Source: Succinimonas sp045124755
GTDB lineage: Bacteria; Pseudomonadota; Gammaproteobacteria; Enterobacterales; Succinivibrionaceae
Length of the DNA: 64,000 nucleotides
Assembly (NCBI RefSeq): GCF_045124755.1
Contig: NZ_JBGVMK010000157.1
Direction: 5' to 3' (one strand)
Shown: positions 51,504 through 59,374 of the stretch, piece by piece
Layout of the letters: each line of letters opens with the position of its first letter
How positions within the stretch are numbered: position 1 is the stretch's first letter
Translations under genes and position numbers: made by a program
The notes under the pieces: model-generated
Seen by the model: only the letters and a program-made list of their open reading frames with translations
What the model was told of the DNA's origin: nothing
Database searches by the model: none

Positions 51504-52169
51504 ATGACTAAAGAACAGCAAGAACTTCTTTCAGCTTATTTTGACGGCGCCGCCATTGATGACAGGACGCTGGAATCCCTTCTTGACGATGAAGAAGTCA
51601 TGAAGGAATTTGCAGCCATGTCTGAAATCCGTGCCGGCCTCAGAGACGAAATTCCGGAAGGAATCGACTTTGCGGCCCTGTCAGATGCTGTGGCTCTTGA
51701 GGTTTCCCGGGAACCGGCGCTGCAGCCGAGAGCGGCAAACGATGAGGACGCCGTGCCGTCTTCCGAAGCTGCTAGGGCTCAGAAAAAGCGCTTCAGCGGC
51801 TTCAGCGGAATGTGGCATGATATGGGCCAGATTGCCGTGGCAGCCGGCGTGGCCTGTCTCTGCGTGTTCGGGGCCTCGCTCTGGAACGGCCAAAGCGATA
51901 CCGCAGGAAAATTTGCGGAACAGAGCTATCTGGGCGGACACAAGGCTGTGATGGCTTCTCCGGTGACCAACACCAGCGTGGCTCCGGTGGTAACGGCAAT
52001 ACCGGACGGTTCCGACAAGCTCTACGGCGGTTATAATGGCACTGCCCGGCATTCCCGCGAAGCCGGTGAACTGGAAAAAATCAAAGCGGCTAAGAAAAAC
52101 CGGGAGCTCACAACTCTGGATGCGATCCTTAATGATCACGAGAGGGTGTTAAGAACTGTCGGTATGTAA
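51504..52169 (+). CDS. rseA: Anti-sigma-E factor RseA
   Basis: Single-pass inner-membrane protein that holds RpoE inactive until cut by DegS and RseP. The ATG at 51504 gives MTKEQQELLSAYFDG (221 residues); a GTG two codons upstream is also possible. One membrane segment lies at ~112-130 (IAVAAGVACLCVFGASLW). Periplasmic part ~90 residues. 10 bp after rpoE. Confidence 0.9.
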   Translation: MTKEQQELLSAYFDGAAIDDRTLESLLDDEEVMKEFAAMSEIRAGLRDEIPEGIDFAALSDAVALEVSREPALQPRAANDEDAVPSSEAARAQKKRFSGFSGMWHDMGQIAVAAGVACLCVFGASLWNGQSDTAGKFAEQSYLGGHKAVMASPVTNTSVAPVVTAIPDGSDKLYGGYNGTARHSREAGELEKIKAAKKNRELTTLDAILNDHERVLRTVGM

Positions 52170-52178
52170 AAAGGCAGG

Positions 52179-53174
52179 ATGCGGTTACCGATGCGGACAT
52201 TTATAAGGTATTTGATTGTTCCTCTCCTGGCCGGGATGGCAGCACTGGCCCAGGCAGAAGATTATGATATGTCTGCTGACAGCGATGAGGCCCGGGTGCT
52301 TTTTGCTGATATGCAGAAGGCGTCCACCTCTAAAAATTACGAACTTCTCTTTACCAGAGTCAGCGCCGGTCAGATAGAGCCGGTGTCATTTTCCCACGGA
52401 CTTACCGAAGCCGGCAGCATTTCTCACTGGCTTTTTCTCAACGGAGAACCCTCCGGATATTTCACTAAAGGCGGACTTATCGTCTACTTCGCCTACGGCA
52501 CCGAGCCCTTTGCGGTGAAGAATGCTCTCCTGCCGTCTGTTTTTGTCAGACTGATGCAGGTGCCGGCTGAAAAAATTCTCAAATCCTACACTCCCGTGCT
52601 GCTGGGAGAAAAGCGCATTGCCGGACGGCTGGCCCGGGAAATCCGCCTCACTGCCATGGATAATTACCGTTACAGCTACATTCTTCATGTGGACTCCAAA
52701 ACCGGCATTCTTCTTGGCGCCGAGGTGGTGCATCACAATCCCGGCATGGGCAATGACAGCCTGATGGAAAGCTTCAATGCCGTAAATCTCGCGGTATCTG
52801 ACACTCCCAACGCCAAGGTGCTTAATGTGGAGAATGCCAGCGAATCCTTCCCCAATCCGGCAGACAATGCCGAGCCGCTGGAAAAGTTTTCCTGGTCATT
52901 GAAGGAACTGCCTCCGGGATTTGAACCGGTGTTTTCGCAGCGCTATGCTTTGGGAGACGGGCTGGATACCGTGGAGCACATTGTTTATTCCGATGGCATT
53001 GCGGACTTTTCCATCTACCGGATTCCCCTTATCGGAAATATGGATTTTCCGGTGGTGCGGCAGGGCCGAACCAATCTTTACCGTCATCAGGCGCCTCCCT
53101 ATGAGATAGTCGCCGTGGGTGATTTGCCTCTTGAGGCTGAAAAGAGGATCGCCGAATCCTACCGGGGAGGTTGA
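52179..53174 (+). CDS. rseB: Sigma-E regulatory protein RseB
   Basis: Periplasmic protein that protects RseA and senses lipopolysaccharide or mislocalised lipoproteins. 331 residues with a cleavable signal peptide ending near AALAQAEDYD. LolA-like N-terminal domain and smaller C-terminal domain are consistent with length and spacing. Both the ATG at 52179 and the one at 52191 are possible. Confidence 0.9.
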   Translation: MRLPMRTFIRYLIVPLLAGMAALAQAEDYDMSADSDEARVLFADMQKASTSKNYELLFTRVSAGQIEPVSFSHGLTEAGSISHWLFLNGEPSGYFTKGGLIVYFAYGTEPFAVKNALLPSVFVRLMQVPAEKILKSYTPVLLGEKRIAGRLAREIRLTAMDNYRYSYILHVDSKTGILLGAEVVHHNPGMGNDSLMESFNAVNLAVSDTPNAKVLNVENASESFPNPADNAEPLEKFSWSLKELPPGFEPVFSQRYALGDGLDTVEHIVYSDGIADFSIYRIPLIGNMDFPVVRQGRTNLYRHQAPPYEIVAVGDLPLEAEKRIAESYRGG

Positions 53175-53175
53175 T

Positions 53176-53652
53176 TTGTCTCAGAAGCATATGACCGAAA
53201 CTCTGGCGGTTGTCAGAAGCATCTCCGGGGATGGCCTGGCGGTATGCGAGCAGGGAGTGCGGGGGATCTGCGGATCTTGCTCTGACAGAACTGCGTCGTG
53301 TCCCGAGGACAATTCCGACGCCTCCAAAAAGCCGGTGATCTTCAGCGTTCCGAATTCTCTTAATGCCAAGGTCGGCGATGTGGCGCGCATCGGAGTTCCG
53401 GAGAGTTCCGTCATGGTAAGCGCCGTTATTGCCTATCTGGTGCCCCTTTTGGGACTTCTGGCGGGAGCTCTGGCCGCTGAACTCATATTTCAGAATGATC
53501 TTGCCGGTATTGCCGGAGCCTTTGCCGGGCTGACTCTGGGCTTCTGTCTCGCCGTTTTTCTTTCCCGAATCTTTGTAAAAACCATCTGGGCGCCGCGGAT
53601 GGTCGGCATTTTGCCGGCGGTTCCGGGCTGCAAATCTGATGTAAAGTCGTAA
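53176..53652 (+). CDS. rseC: Sigma-E regulatory protein RseC
   Basis: Inner-membrane protein of the MucC/RseC family. The TTG at 53176, five bases after GGGGAGG and two after the rseB stop, is preferred over the ATG at 53191, which lies 20 bp from that site. 158 residues: a Cys-rich N-terminal domain (GICGSCSDRTASC), then two membrane helices. Role in reducing-equivalent supply is known for relatives but not shown here. Confidence 0.88.
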   Translation: MSQKHMTETLAVVRSISGDGLAVCEQGVRGICGSCSDRTASCPEDNSDASKKPVIFSVPNSLNAKVGDVARIGVPESSVMVSAVIAYLVPLLGLLAGALAAELIFQNDLAGIAGAFAGLTLGFCLAVFLSRIFVKTIWAPRMVGILPAVPGCKSDVKS

Positions 53653-53743
53653 GATCCTCAAATGTTCCGGCTCTTATCTGTTATAATCCTCTTTTGTTTT
53701 GACAAGCAAAGTGTGTTTGCGCCGGAGCTGTTCCTGAATACCT

Positions 53744-55537
53744 ATGAAGAATATTAGAAACTTTTCAATAATTGCCCATATTGATCATGGCAAATCAACC
53801 CTTTCCGACCGTTTGATTCAGATATGCGGCGGTCTGACTGTCCGGGAAATGCAGGAACAGGTGCTGGACTCCATGGATATCGAAAGGGAACGGGGCATCA
53901 CCATCAAGGCTCAGGCGGTCACGCTGAATTACCGGGCTTCTGACGGTCAGGATTACGAACTCAACTTTATTGACACTCCGGGACATGTGGATTTTTCCTA
54001 CGAAGTGTCTCGCTCTCTGGCGGCCTGCGAAGGCGCTCTTCTGGTGGTGGATGCCACCCAGGGAGTGGAGGCTCAGACGCTGGCTAACTGCTACCAGGCG
54101 GTGGATCTCAGTCTTGAGGTGCTGCCGGTGCTTAACAAGATCGATCTGCCCACCGCTGACCCGGAAAGAGTCTGTGATGAAATAGAAGACATCGTGGGGA
54201 TTGATGCCGTTGATGCCGTAAGATGCTCCGCTAAAACCGGAGTCGGCGTAGAGCAGGTGCTGGAGGAGATCGTTTCCAAAATTCCGGCCCCCCAAGGTAA
54301 TCCGGACGGCCCTCTTAAGGCTCTTATTATTGATTCCTACTTTGATGATTATATGGGGGTGGTTTCCCTGGTCAGAGTGGTGGACGGCTCCGTTAAAGTG
54401 GGCGATAAGATAAAGATCATGACCACCGGGGTATCCTGGAATGTGGACAGGGTCGGTATTTATACCCCCAAGAGGGTGGATCGCAAGGAGCTCACCGCCG
54501 GCGAAGTAGGCTGGGTGGTCTGCGGTATCAAGACCATTCACGGAGCCCCGGTGGGGGATACCATAACCAATGCCAAGGACGGGGCTCCGGATCCTCTTCC
54601 GGGCTTTAAAAAGGTCAAGCCGCAGGTTTATGCGGGACTGTTCCCGGTATCCACCGATGATTATGAAAATTTCCGGGATGCTTTGGACAAGCTGTCTCTC
54701 AATGATGCTTCCCTGTTTTTTGAGCCGGAAAAGTCCAAGGCTCTGGGCTTCGGCTTCCGCTGCGGCTTTCTGGGCATGCTCCATATGGAAATCATTCAGG
54801 AGCGTCTGGAGCGGGAATACAACCTGGATCTTATCACCACCGCCCCTACGGTAATCTATGAGGTGGTGATGACCGACGGATCCATTCAAATGGTGGATTC
54901 TCCGGCAAATCTTCCGGCGGTTAATTCCATTTCCGAAATTCGCGAGCCCATTGCGGAATGCCGCATGCTGATGCCCCAGCAGTGTCTCGGTGATGTCATG
55001 CAGCTCTGTCAGGAAAAGCGCGGCATTCAGACCGGTCTTGTTTATCACGGCGCTCAGGTGGCTCTCACCTATGAAATTCCCATGGGGGAGGTGGTGCTGG
55101 ATTTCTTTGACCGGATGAAGTCGGTATCCCGGGGGTACGCTTCTCTGGACTACGGCTTCAAGAGATTTCAGGCTGCCGACATGGTGCGCATGGATATTCT
55201 TATTGCGGGAGAGCGGGTTGACGCTCTGGCGGTGATTACCCACAAGTCCAATGCCATGAACCGGGGCAAGCTCCTGGTGGATAAGATGAAGGAGCTGATT
55301 CCCAGACAGATGTTTGATATCGCCATTCAGGCTGCCATCGGGAATCAGATTATCGCCAGAAGCACGGTAAAGGCTCTGAGAAAGGATGTGCTGGCTAAGT
55401 GCTACGGCGGGGATATTACGAGAAAGAGAAAGCTTCTGGAAAAGCAGAAAGAGGGCAAAAAGCGCATGAAGGCCATCGGCCGGGTGCAGGTGCCGCAGTC
55501 GGCTTTCCTGGCGATTCTGCAGGTGGGCAGCGACTAG
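53744..55537 (+). CDS. lepA: Elongation factor 4 (LepA)
   Basis: Ribosomal GTPase linked to initiation and stress. 597 residues. G1 AHIDHGKST, switch region RERGITIKAQAV, G3 DTPGHVDF, G4 NKIDL, and the LepA-specific C-terminal domain. lepB follows after 18 bp. Part of the rpoE-recO block. Confidence 0.96.
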   Translation: MKNIRNFSIIAHIDHGKSTLSDRLIQICGGLTVREMQEQVLDSMDIERERGITIKAQAVTLNYRASDGQDYELNFIDTPGHVDFSYEVSRSLAACEGALLVVDATQGVEAQTLANCYQAVDLSLEVLPVLNKIDLPTADPERVCDEIEDIVGIDAVDAVRCSAKTGVGVEQVLEEIVSKIPAPQGNPDGPLKALIIDSYFDDYMGVVSLVRVVDGSVKVGDKIKIMTTGVSWNVDRVGIYTPKRVDRKELTAGEVGWVVCGIKTIHGAPVGDTITNAKDGAPDPLPGFKKVKPQVYAGLFPVSTDDYENFRDALDKLSLNDASLFFEPEKSKALGFGFRCGFLGMLHMEIIQERLEREYNLDLITTAPTVIYEVVMTDGSIQMVDSPANLPAVNSISEIREPIAECRMLMPQQCLGDVMQLCQEKRGIQTGLVYHGAQVALTYEIPMGEVVLDFFDRMKSVSRGYASLDYGFKRFQAADMVRMDILIAGERVDALAVITHKSNAMNRGKLLVDKMKELIPRQMFDIAIQAAIGNQIIARSTVKALRKDVLAKCYGGDITRKRKLLEKQKEGKKRMKAIGRVQVPQSAFLAILQVGSD

Positions 55538-55555
55538 GGATTCCGGGAGAAAATT

Positions 55556-56452
55556 ATGAATACGATTACTCTTGTTCTGATAGGTTCCACGGCTCTTACC
55601 GGAATCATGTGGCTCTTTGACGTGTTCTGTTTCAGAAAGCAGCGAAAGGAAGAGCTCCGTAAGGCCGAGGAGGAGGCCCGGGTGCCTCTGACCCGCAAGG
55701 AGAAGAGCGAAATTCTGGAGGCCGGCGGTCTCTGGGGCAATCTGGTGAGCTGTTTTCCGGTGCTTCTGGCAGTGCTTCTGGTGCGTTCCTTTGTCTACGA
55801 GCCCTTCAGAATACCTTCCGCCTCCATGATGCCGACTCTGACCCGGGGAGACTTTATTCTTATTGAAAAGTTTCGCTACGGCCTGAGAAACCCCTTCACC
55901 AATAAAGTGCTCTATGCCACCGGAACTCCGCAGCGGGGCGATGTGGTGGTATTCAAATATCCCGAGGATCCTTCCATTGACTACATCAAGAGAATCGTCG
56001 GCCTTCCGGGGGATCGCATTGTGGTAAGCAAGGGGGAGCTCCATATTCAGGAGAAGGGCTCTCATGAACTTAAGCATATCACCGCCAGGGAACTTCCGGA
56101 ATCTCTGCAGCTTTATCTGGAAAGAAATCCGGCGTATCCCAGCGAGAGCGGCATTATGGAAAACGAGGATCTTCTGGGTGTGTCCCATGAAATTATGAGG
56201 GATCGCGGCGTTGTGACTCCCGAAACCTTCTTTGACGACGGCAGCTCCAATGTTATCGGCAATATTCACGGGGACTGGGTGGTTCCGGAGGGGCATTACT
56301 TTGCCATGGGGGATAACCGCGAGCACAGCAGGGACAGCCGTTACTGGGGCTTTGTTCCGGATGACTACCTTCTGGGACGGGCCGTGGCAGTCTGGTTCAG
56401 CTGCACTATGGACGGCGGAATAAAAATTGACAGAATAGGCGGCATAAATTAA
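55556..56452 (+). CDS. lepB: Signal peptidase I
   Basis: Inner-membrane serine protease removing signal peptides of exported proteins. 298 residues. Two N-terminal helices, catalytic Ser90 in PSASMMPTL and Lys145 in YIKRIVGLPGD; GDNREHSRDSRYWG completes the domain. It would process non-lipoprotein exports; lipoproteins such as the GH13 enzymes need LspA instead. Confidence 0.95.
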   Translation: MNTITLVLIGSTALTGIMWLFDVFCFRKQRKEELRKAEEEARVPLTRKEKSEILEAGGLWGNLVSCFPVLLAVLLVRSFVYEPFRIPSASMMPTLTRGDFILIEKFRYGLRNPFTNKVLYATGTPQRGDVVVFKYPEDPSIDYIKRIVGLPGDRIVVSKGELHIQEKGSHELKHITARELPESLQLYLERNPAYPSESGIMENEDLLGVSHEIMRDRGVVTPETFFDDGSSNVIGNIHGDWVVPEGHYFAMGDNREHSRDSRYWGFVPDDYLLGRAVAVWFSCTMDGGIKIDRIGGIN

Positions 56453-56456
56453 AAAA

Positions 56457-57188
56457 ATGAAAGCATCTGGCATGACATGCGGCAACGCTGTTGACAAACT
56501 GGGCGGCTACGAAAAAATCATCGGGTATGCCTTTGCCAATCGCGATTACCTGATACAGGCGCTGACTCACAGAAGCGCGAGTCCGGTGCATTATGAGAGG
56601 CTGGAATTTCTTGGAGATTCCATTCTCGGGGTTATAATTGCAGACGAGCTTTACCATCGTTTCAGCAAGGTCGGCGAGGGGGATCTCACCAGAATGCGTT
56701 CCACTCTGGTGCGGGAATCCACCTTAGCGGAAATTGCCCGGGGCTTTAATCTCAGCGAATATCTGATTATGGGGCCCGGAGAACTTAAAAGCGGCGGATT
56801 CCGCCGGGAGTCCATACTTGCCGATGTGGTGGAGGCGACTTTGGCCGCCGTTTATCTCGATTCCGGACGGAATTTTGAGAAGGTGCGGGAACTGGTGCAG
56901 ACCTGGTTTGCCGAAAAGCTCAGGACGGTGCACCCCGGATTTGATCAGAAGGATCCCAAGACCCAGCTTCAGGAATATCTCCAGGGCCGGCATCAATCCC
57001 TTCCGGTTTACCGGGTAGTCAGCATTACCGGCGAGGATCACAATCAGCAGTTTACCGTGAATCTGGAATGCACTTTTATCAAGGAGACTCTGGTGGGTTA
57101 CGGTTCCACCAGAAGAGGCGCCGAACAGAACGCCGCTCAGAAAGCTCTTGACCTTATTCACGCGCGCAGGGCCGGAGCTAAGGATTAA
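56457..57188 (+). CDS. rnc: Ribonuclease III
   Basis: Double-strand-specific RNase for rRNA and mRNA processing. 243 residues. Catalytic motif ERLEFLGDSILG, and a C-terminal double-stranded-RNA-binding domain (TQLQEYLQGRHQSLPVY; GSTRRGAEQNAAQKAL). The start at 56457, four bases after lepB, lacks a clear Shine-Dalgarno; an ATG at 56472 is an alternative. Confidence 0.95.
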   Translation: MKASGMTCGNAVDKLGGYEKIIGYAFANRDYLIQALTHRSASPVHYERLEFLGDSILGVIIADELYHRFSKVGEGDLTRMRSTLVRESTLAEIARGFNLSEYLIMGPGELKSGGFRRESILADVVEATLAAVYLDSGRNFEKVRELVQTWFAEKLRTVHPGFDQKDPKTQLQEYLQGRHQSLPVYRVVSITGEDHNQQFTVNLECTFIKETLVGYGSTRRGAEQNAAQKALDLIHARRAGAKD

Positions 57189-57200
57189 CAGGAATTTTAT

Positions 57201-58118
57201 ATGACAGACAACAGCGGATCTGCGAAGCATTTCGGTTTTGTGGCCATTGTGGGGCGTCCCAATGCCGGCAAGTCCACTCTGATGAATCATATTCTGGGAC
57301 AGAAGGTTTCGATTACCTCCCGGAAGCCCCAGACTACCAGAAACAGAATTCTGGGAATTGATACCGCCGGAAATTATCAGACCGTTTACGTTGACACTCC
57401 GGGACTCCATATCGAGGAAAAGCGGGCCATCAATGCCCTCATGAACCGGGCGGCGGAAAGCTCCCTCCGGGATGTGGAACTGGTGTTTTTCGTAACGGAC
57501 TGCACCAGATGGACCCGGGATGACGAAATGGTACTGGAAAAGCTGAAAAAGCTGTCCGTTCCGGTTATTCTGGTGATCAACAAAATTGATGAAATTCATG
57601 ACAAGGCGGAGCTGTTGCCGGTGATTGAAAAGCTGTCAGCGCTCATGCCCTTCAAGGATGTTATTCCCGTGTCCGCCAAGCAGGGCACCAATGTGGACGA
57701 ACTCAGGAAAATTGCCCGGGCGCATCTACCGGAGGGAGAATTCTGCTTCCCGGAGGATTATGTCACCGACCGTTCCATGCGTTTTATCGCAGCAGAGGTG
57801 ATCCGCGAAAAGCTGATGCGTTTTACCGGACAGGAGCTCCCGTACAGCGTGGCTGTGGAGATCGAGGAATATACCGTTGAAGAGAGCGGCCGGGTTTCCA
57901 TTTCCGCGGTGATTCTGGTGGAAAGAGAAGGCCAGAAGAAAATGATTATCGGAACCGAAGGACAGAAGCTGAAAACCATCGGCACGGAAGCCAGAAAGGA
58001 TTTAGAAAAAATGCTTGAGAATAAGGTGTATCTCGGGCTGTGGGTTAAGGTCAGGAGCGGATGGTCTGATGATGCCAGAGCCCTTCGTTCCCTGGGTTAT
58101 ATGGATTTTGAAAGTTAG
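57201..58118 (+). CDS. era: GTPase Era
   Basis: 16S rRNA-binding GTPase for 30S maturation. 305 residues. GRPNAGKST (G1), VDTPGLH (G3), NKIDE (G4), and the KH-domain GTEGQKLKTIGTEARKDLE at the C-terminus. Between rnc and recO, as in E. coli. Confidence 0.96.
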   Translation: MTDNSGSAKHFGFVAIVGRPNAGKSTLMNHILGQKVSITSRKPQTTRNRILGIDTAGNYQTVYVDTPGLHIEEKRAINALMNRAAESSLRDVELVFFVTDCTRWTRDDEMVLEKLKKLSVPVILVINKIDEIHDKAELLPVIEKLSALMPFKDVIPVSAKQGTNVDELRKIARAHLPEGEFCFPEDYVTDRSMRFIAAEVIREKLMRFTGQELPYSVAVEIEEYTVEESGRVSISAVILVEREGQKKMIIGTEGQKLKTIGTEARKDLEKMLENKVYLGLWVKVRSGWSDDARALRSLGYMDFES

Positions 58119-58123
58119 TTTAA

Positions 58124-59248
58124 ATGTACAGTAAAGCAAATCAAAAAAATACTGTGGGGTTCGTCCTCCATGCCGTACCGTATCAGGAGAATTCACTTCT
58201 GGTGGATGCCATTACCGCTGATTTCGGGAGAATATCGTTTGTCGCCCGGGGCGCTAAAAGCAAGAGAAGCAGCCTGAAGGCGGCTTTGCAGGTTTTTGTG
58301 CCTCTGAAGCTGACCCTGAGCGGCACGGATAAGTCATTGAAAACACTGGCCCGCTGCGAGGTCAGCGGCCGGCAGTTTCAGTATCTTCCGCCGGTGCTGT
58401 TTTCCGCTCTGTATGTTAATGAGCTTCTGGCAGCCCTTTACAAGATTGAGGACAGCAGTCAGATTCTTTTTGCCGCCTATCTTGATGCTTTAACGCGTCT
58501 GGAGGAGGGCTATCCCGAATCCTGGACGCTCCGGCAGTTTGAGCTGGCTCTGCTGGAGGAGCTGGGCTATGGCATCGATCTGAGTTCGGAAGCGGATTCC
58601 GGCGCTCCCATTATGCCCAGAAAATGGTACCTCTATCAGAGCGGCACCGGATTCCGGGAAATCATGCCGGATATGATTGGCAGCATTTCCATGAGCGATG
58701 CCTATAACGGCGCTGATATCATCGCTCTCAGAACCGGGGAAAATCTCTCCCCTCATGCCATGCAGTCCATGAAGAATCTTATCAAGAAGAATCTGGACAC
58801 TTTGCTGGACGGCAAGGTGCTTTACAGCAGAGAGCTTTACCGGGATTATCTCAATGTGGGGAAGGGCGCCGCTGCCGTGCCCCGTAATCAGAAGACAGAA
58901 AGCAGCAAGTCTGCGGAACCGGAAGCTGATGCTGAATCTGACAATGCTGCCGGAACGGAAACAGAGGCCGCCGCGCTTACGGCTGCCAGCTCTCCGGAAT
59001 CTCTCCAGGAGAACGTTAACCAAGCTCAGGCAGATGTTTCTCCGGAGTCAGGGGAAAGCGATCCCTCGGCCAGTCCGGAGTGTACAGCCGATGAAGAAGC
59101 GCAGGGGAGCGATCCGGAAGCTGAAGTTAAGGCTGAGCCTGACAATGCTCCTTGTGAAAATGCCGTTCCGGAAAATCCTGCTGGGAGCGAATCAGAAGGC
59201 CAGTCAGAAGAAACATCTCAGGATCGGGACATAAACTTTGATCTCTGA
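58124..59248 (+). CDS. recO: DNA repair protein RecO with acidic C-terminal tail
   Basis: Recombination mediator that helps RecR load RecA on SSB-coated DNA. Residues ~1-245 match RecO: an N-terminal OB-fold (NTVGFVLHAVPYQENSLLVDAIT) and a helical domain. The next ~125 residues are an unusual Ala/Glu/Ser/Pro-rich acidic tail ending RDINFDL. It has no detectable domain and lies in the same uninterrupted frame. The final residues faintly recall the acidic tip of SSB, a known RecO ligand. Six bases after era. Confidence 0.9.
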   Translation: MYSKANQKNTVGFVLHAVPYQENSLLVDAITADFGRISFVARGAKSKRSSLKAALQVFVPLKLTLSGTDKSLKTLARCEVSGRQFQYLPPVLFSALYVNELLAALYKIEDSSQILFAAYLDALTRLEEGYPESWTLRQFELALLEELGYGIDLSSEADSGAPIMPRKWYLYQSGTGFREIMPDMIGSISMSDAYNGADIIALRTGENLSPHAMQSMKNLIKKNLDTLLDGKVLYSRELYRDYLNVGKGAAAVPRNQKTESSKSAEPEADAESDNAAGTETEAAALTAASSPESLQENVNQAQADVSPESGESDPSASPECTADEEAQGSDPEAEVKAEPDNAPCENAVPENPAGSESEGQSEETSQDRDINFDL

Positions 59249-59303
59249 ATGCTTTCCGCCGCAGAGCTGACAGCAAAGCCAGCGGGGATCTGACGCAAAC
59301 CAG

Positions 59304-59346
59304 ACGGAGAAGAGGCACGAGACTGCTTCTTCTCCGTTTTTCTTTT
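59304..59346 (+). terminator. Terminator of the era-recO end
   Basis: ACGGAGAAGA / TCTTCTCCGT, ten perfect pairs, followed by T-rich sequence; between convergent recO and barA. Confidence 0.85.
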
Positions 59347-59374
59347 TACCGGGCTTTTACCGGCGAAATCTATG

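Noticed and set aside
53795..56497. 900-codon open frame on the minus strand opposite lepA and lepB
   Set aside because: It lies wholly antisense to two certain genes, has no recognisable domain and a composition typical of antisense translation. The codon bias of the real genes leaves few stops on the other strand.
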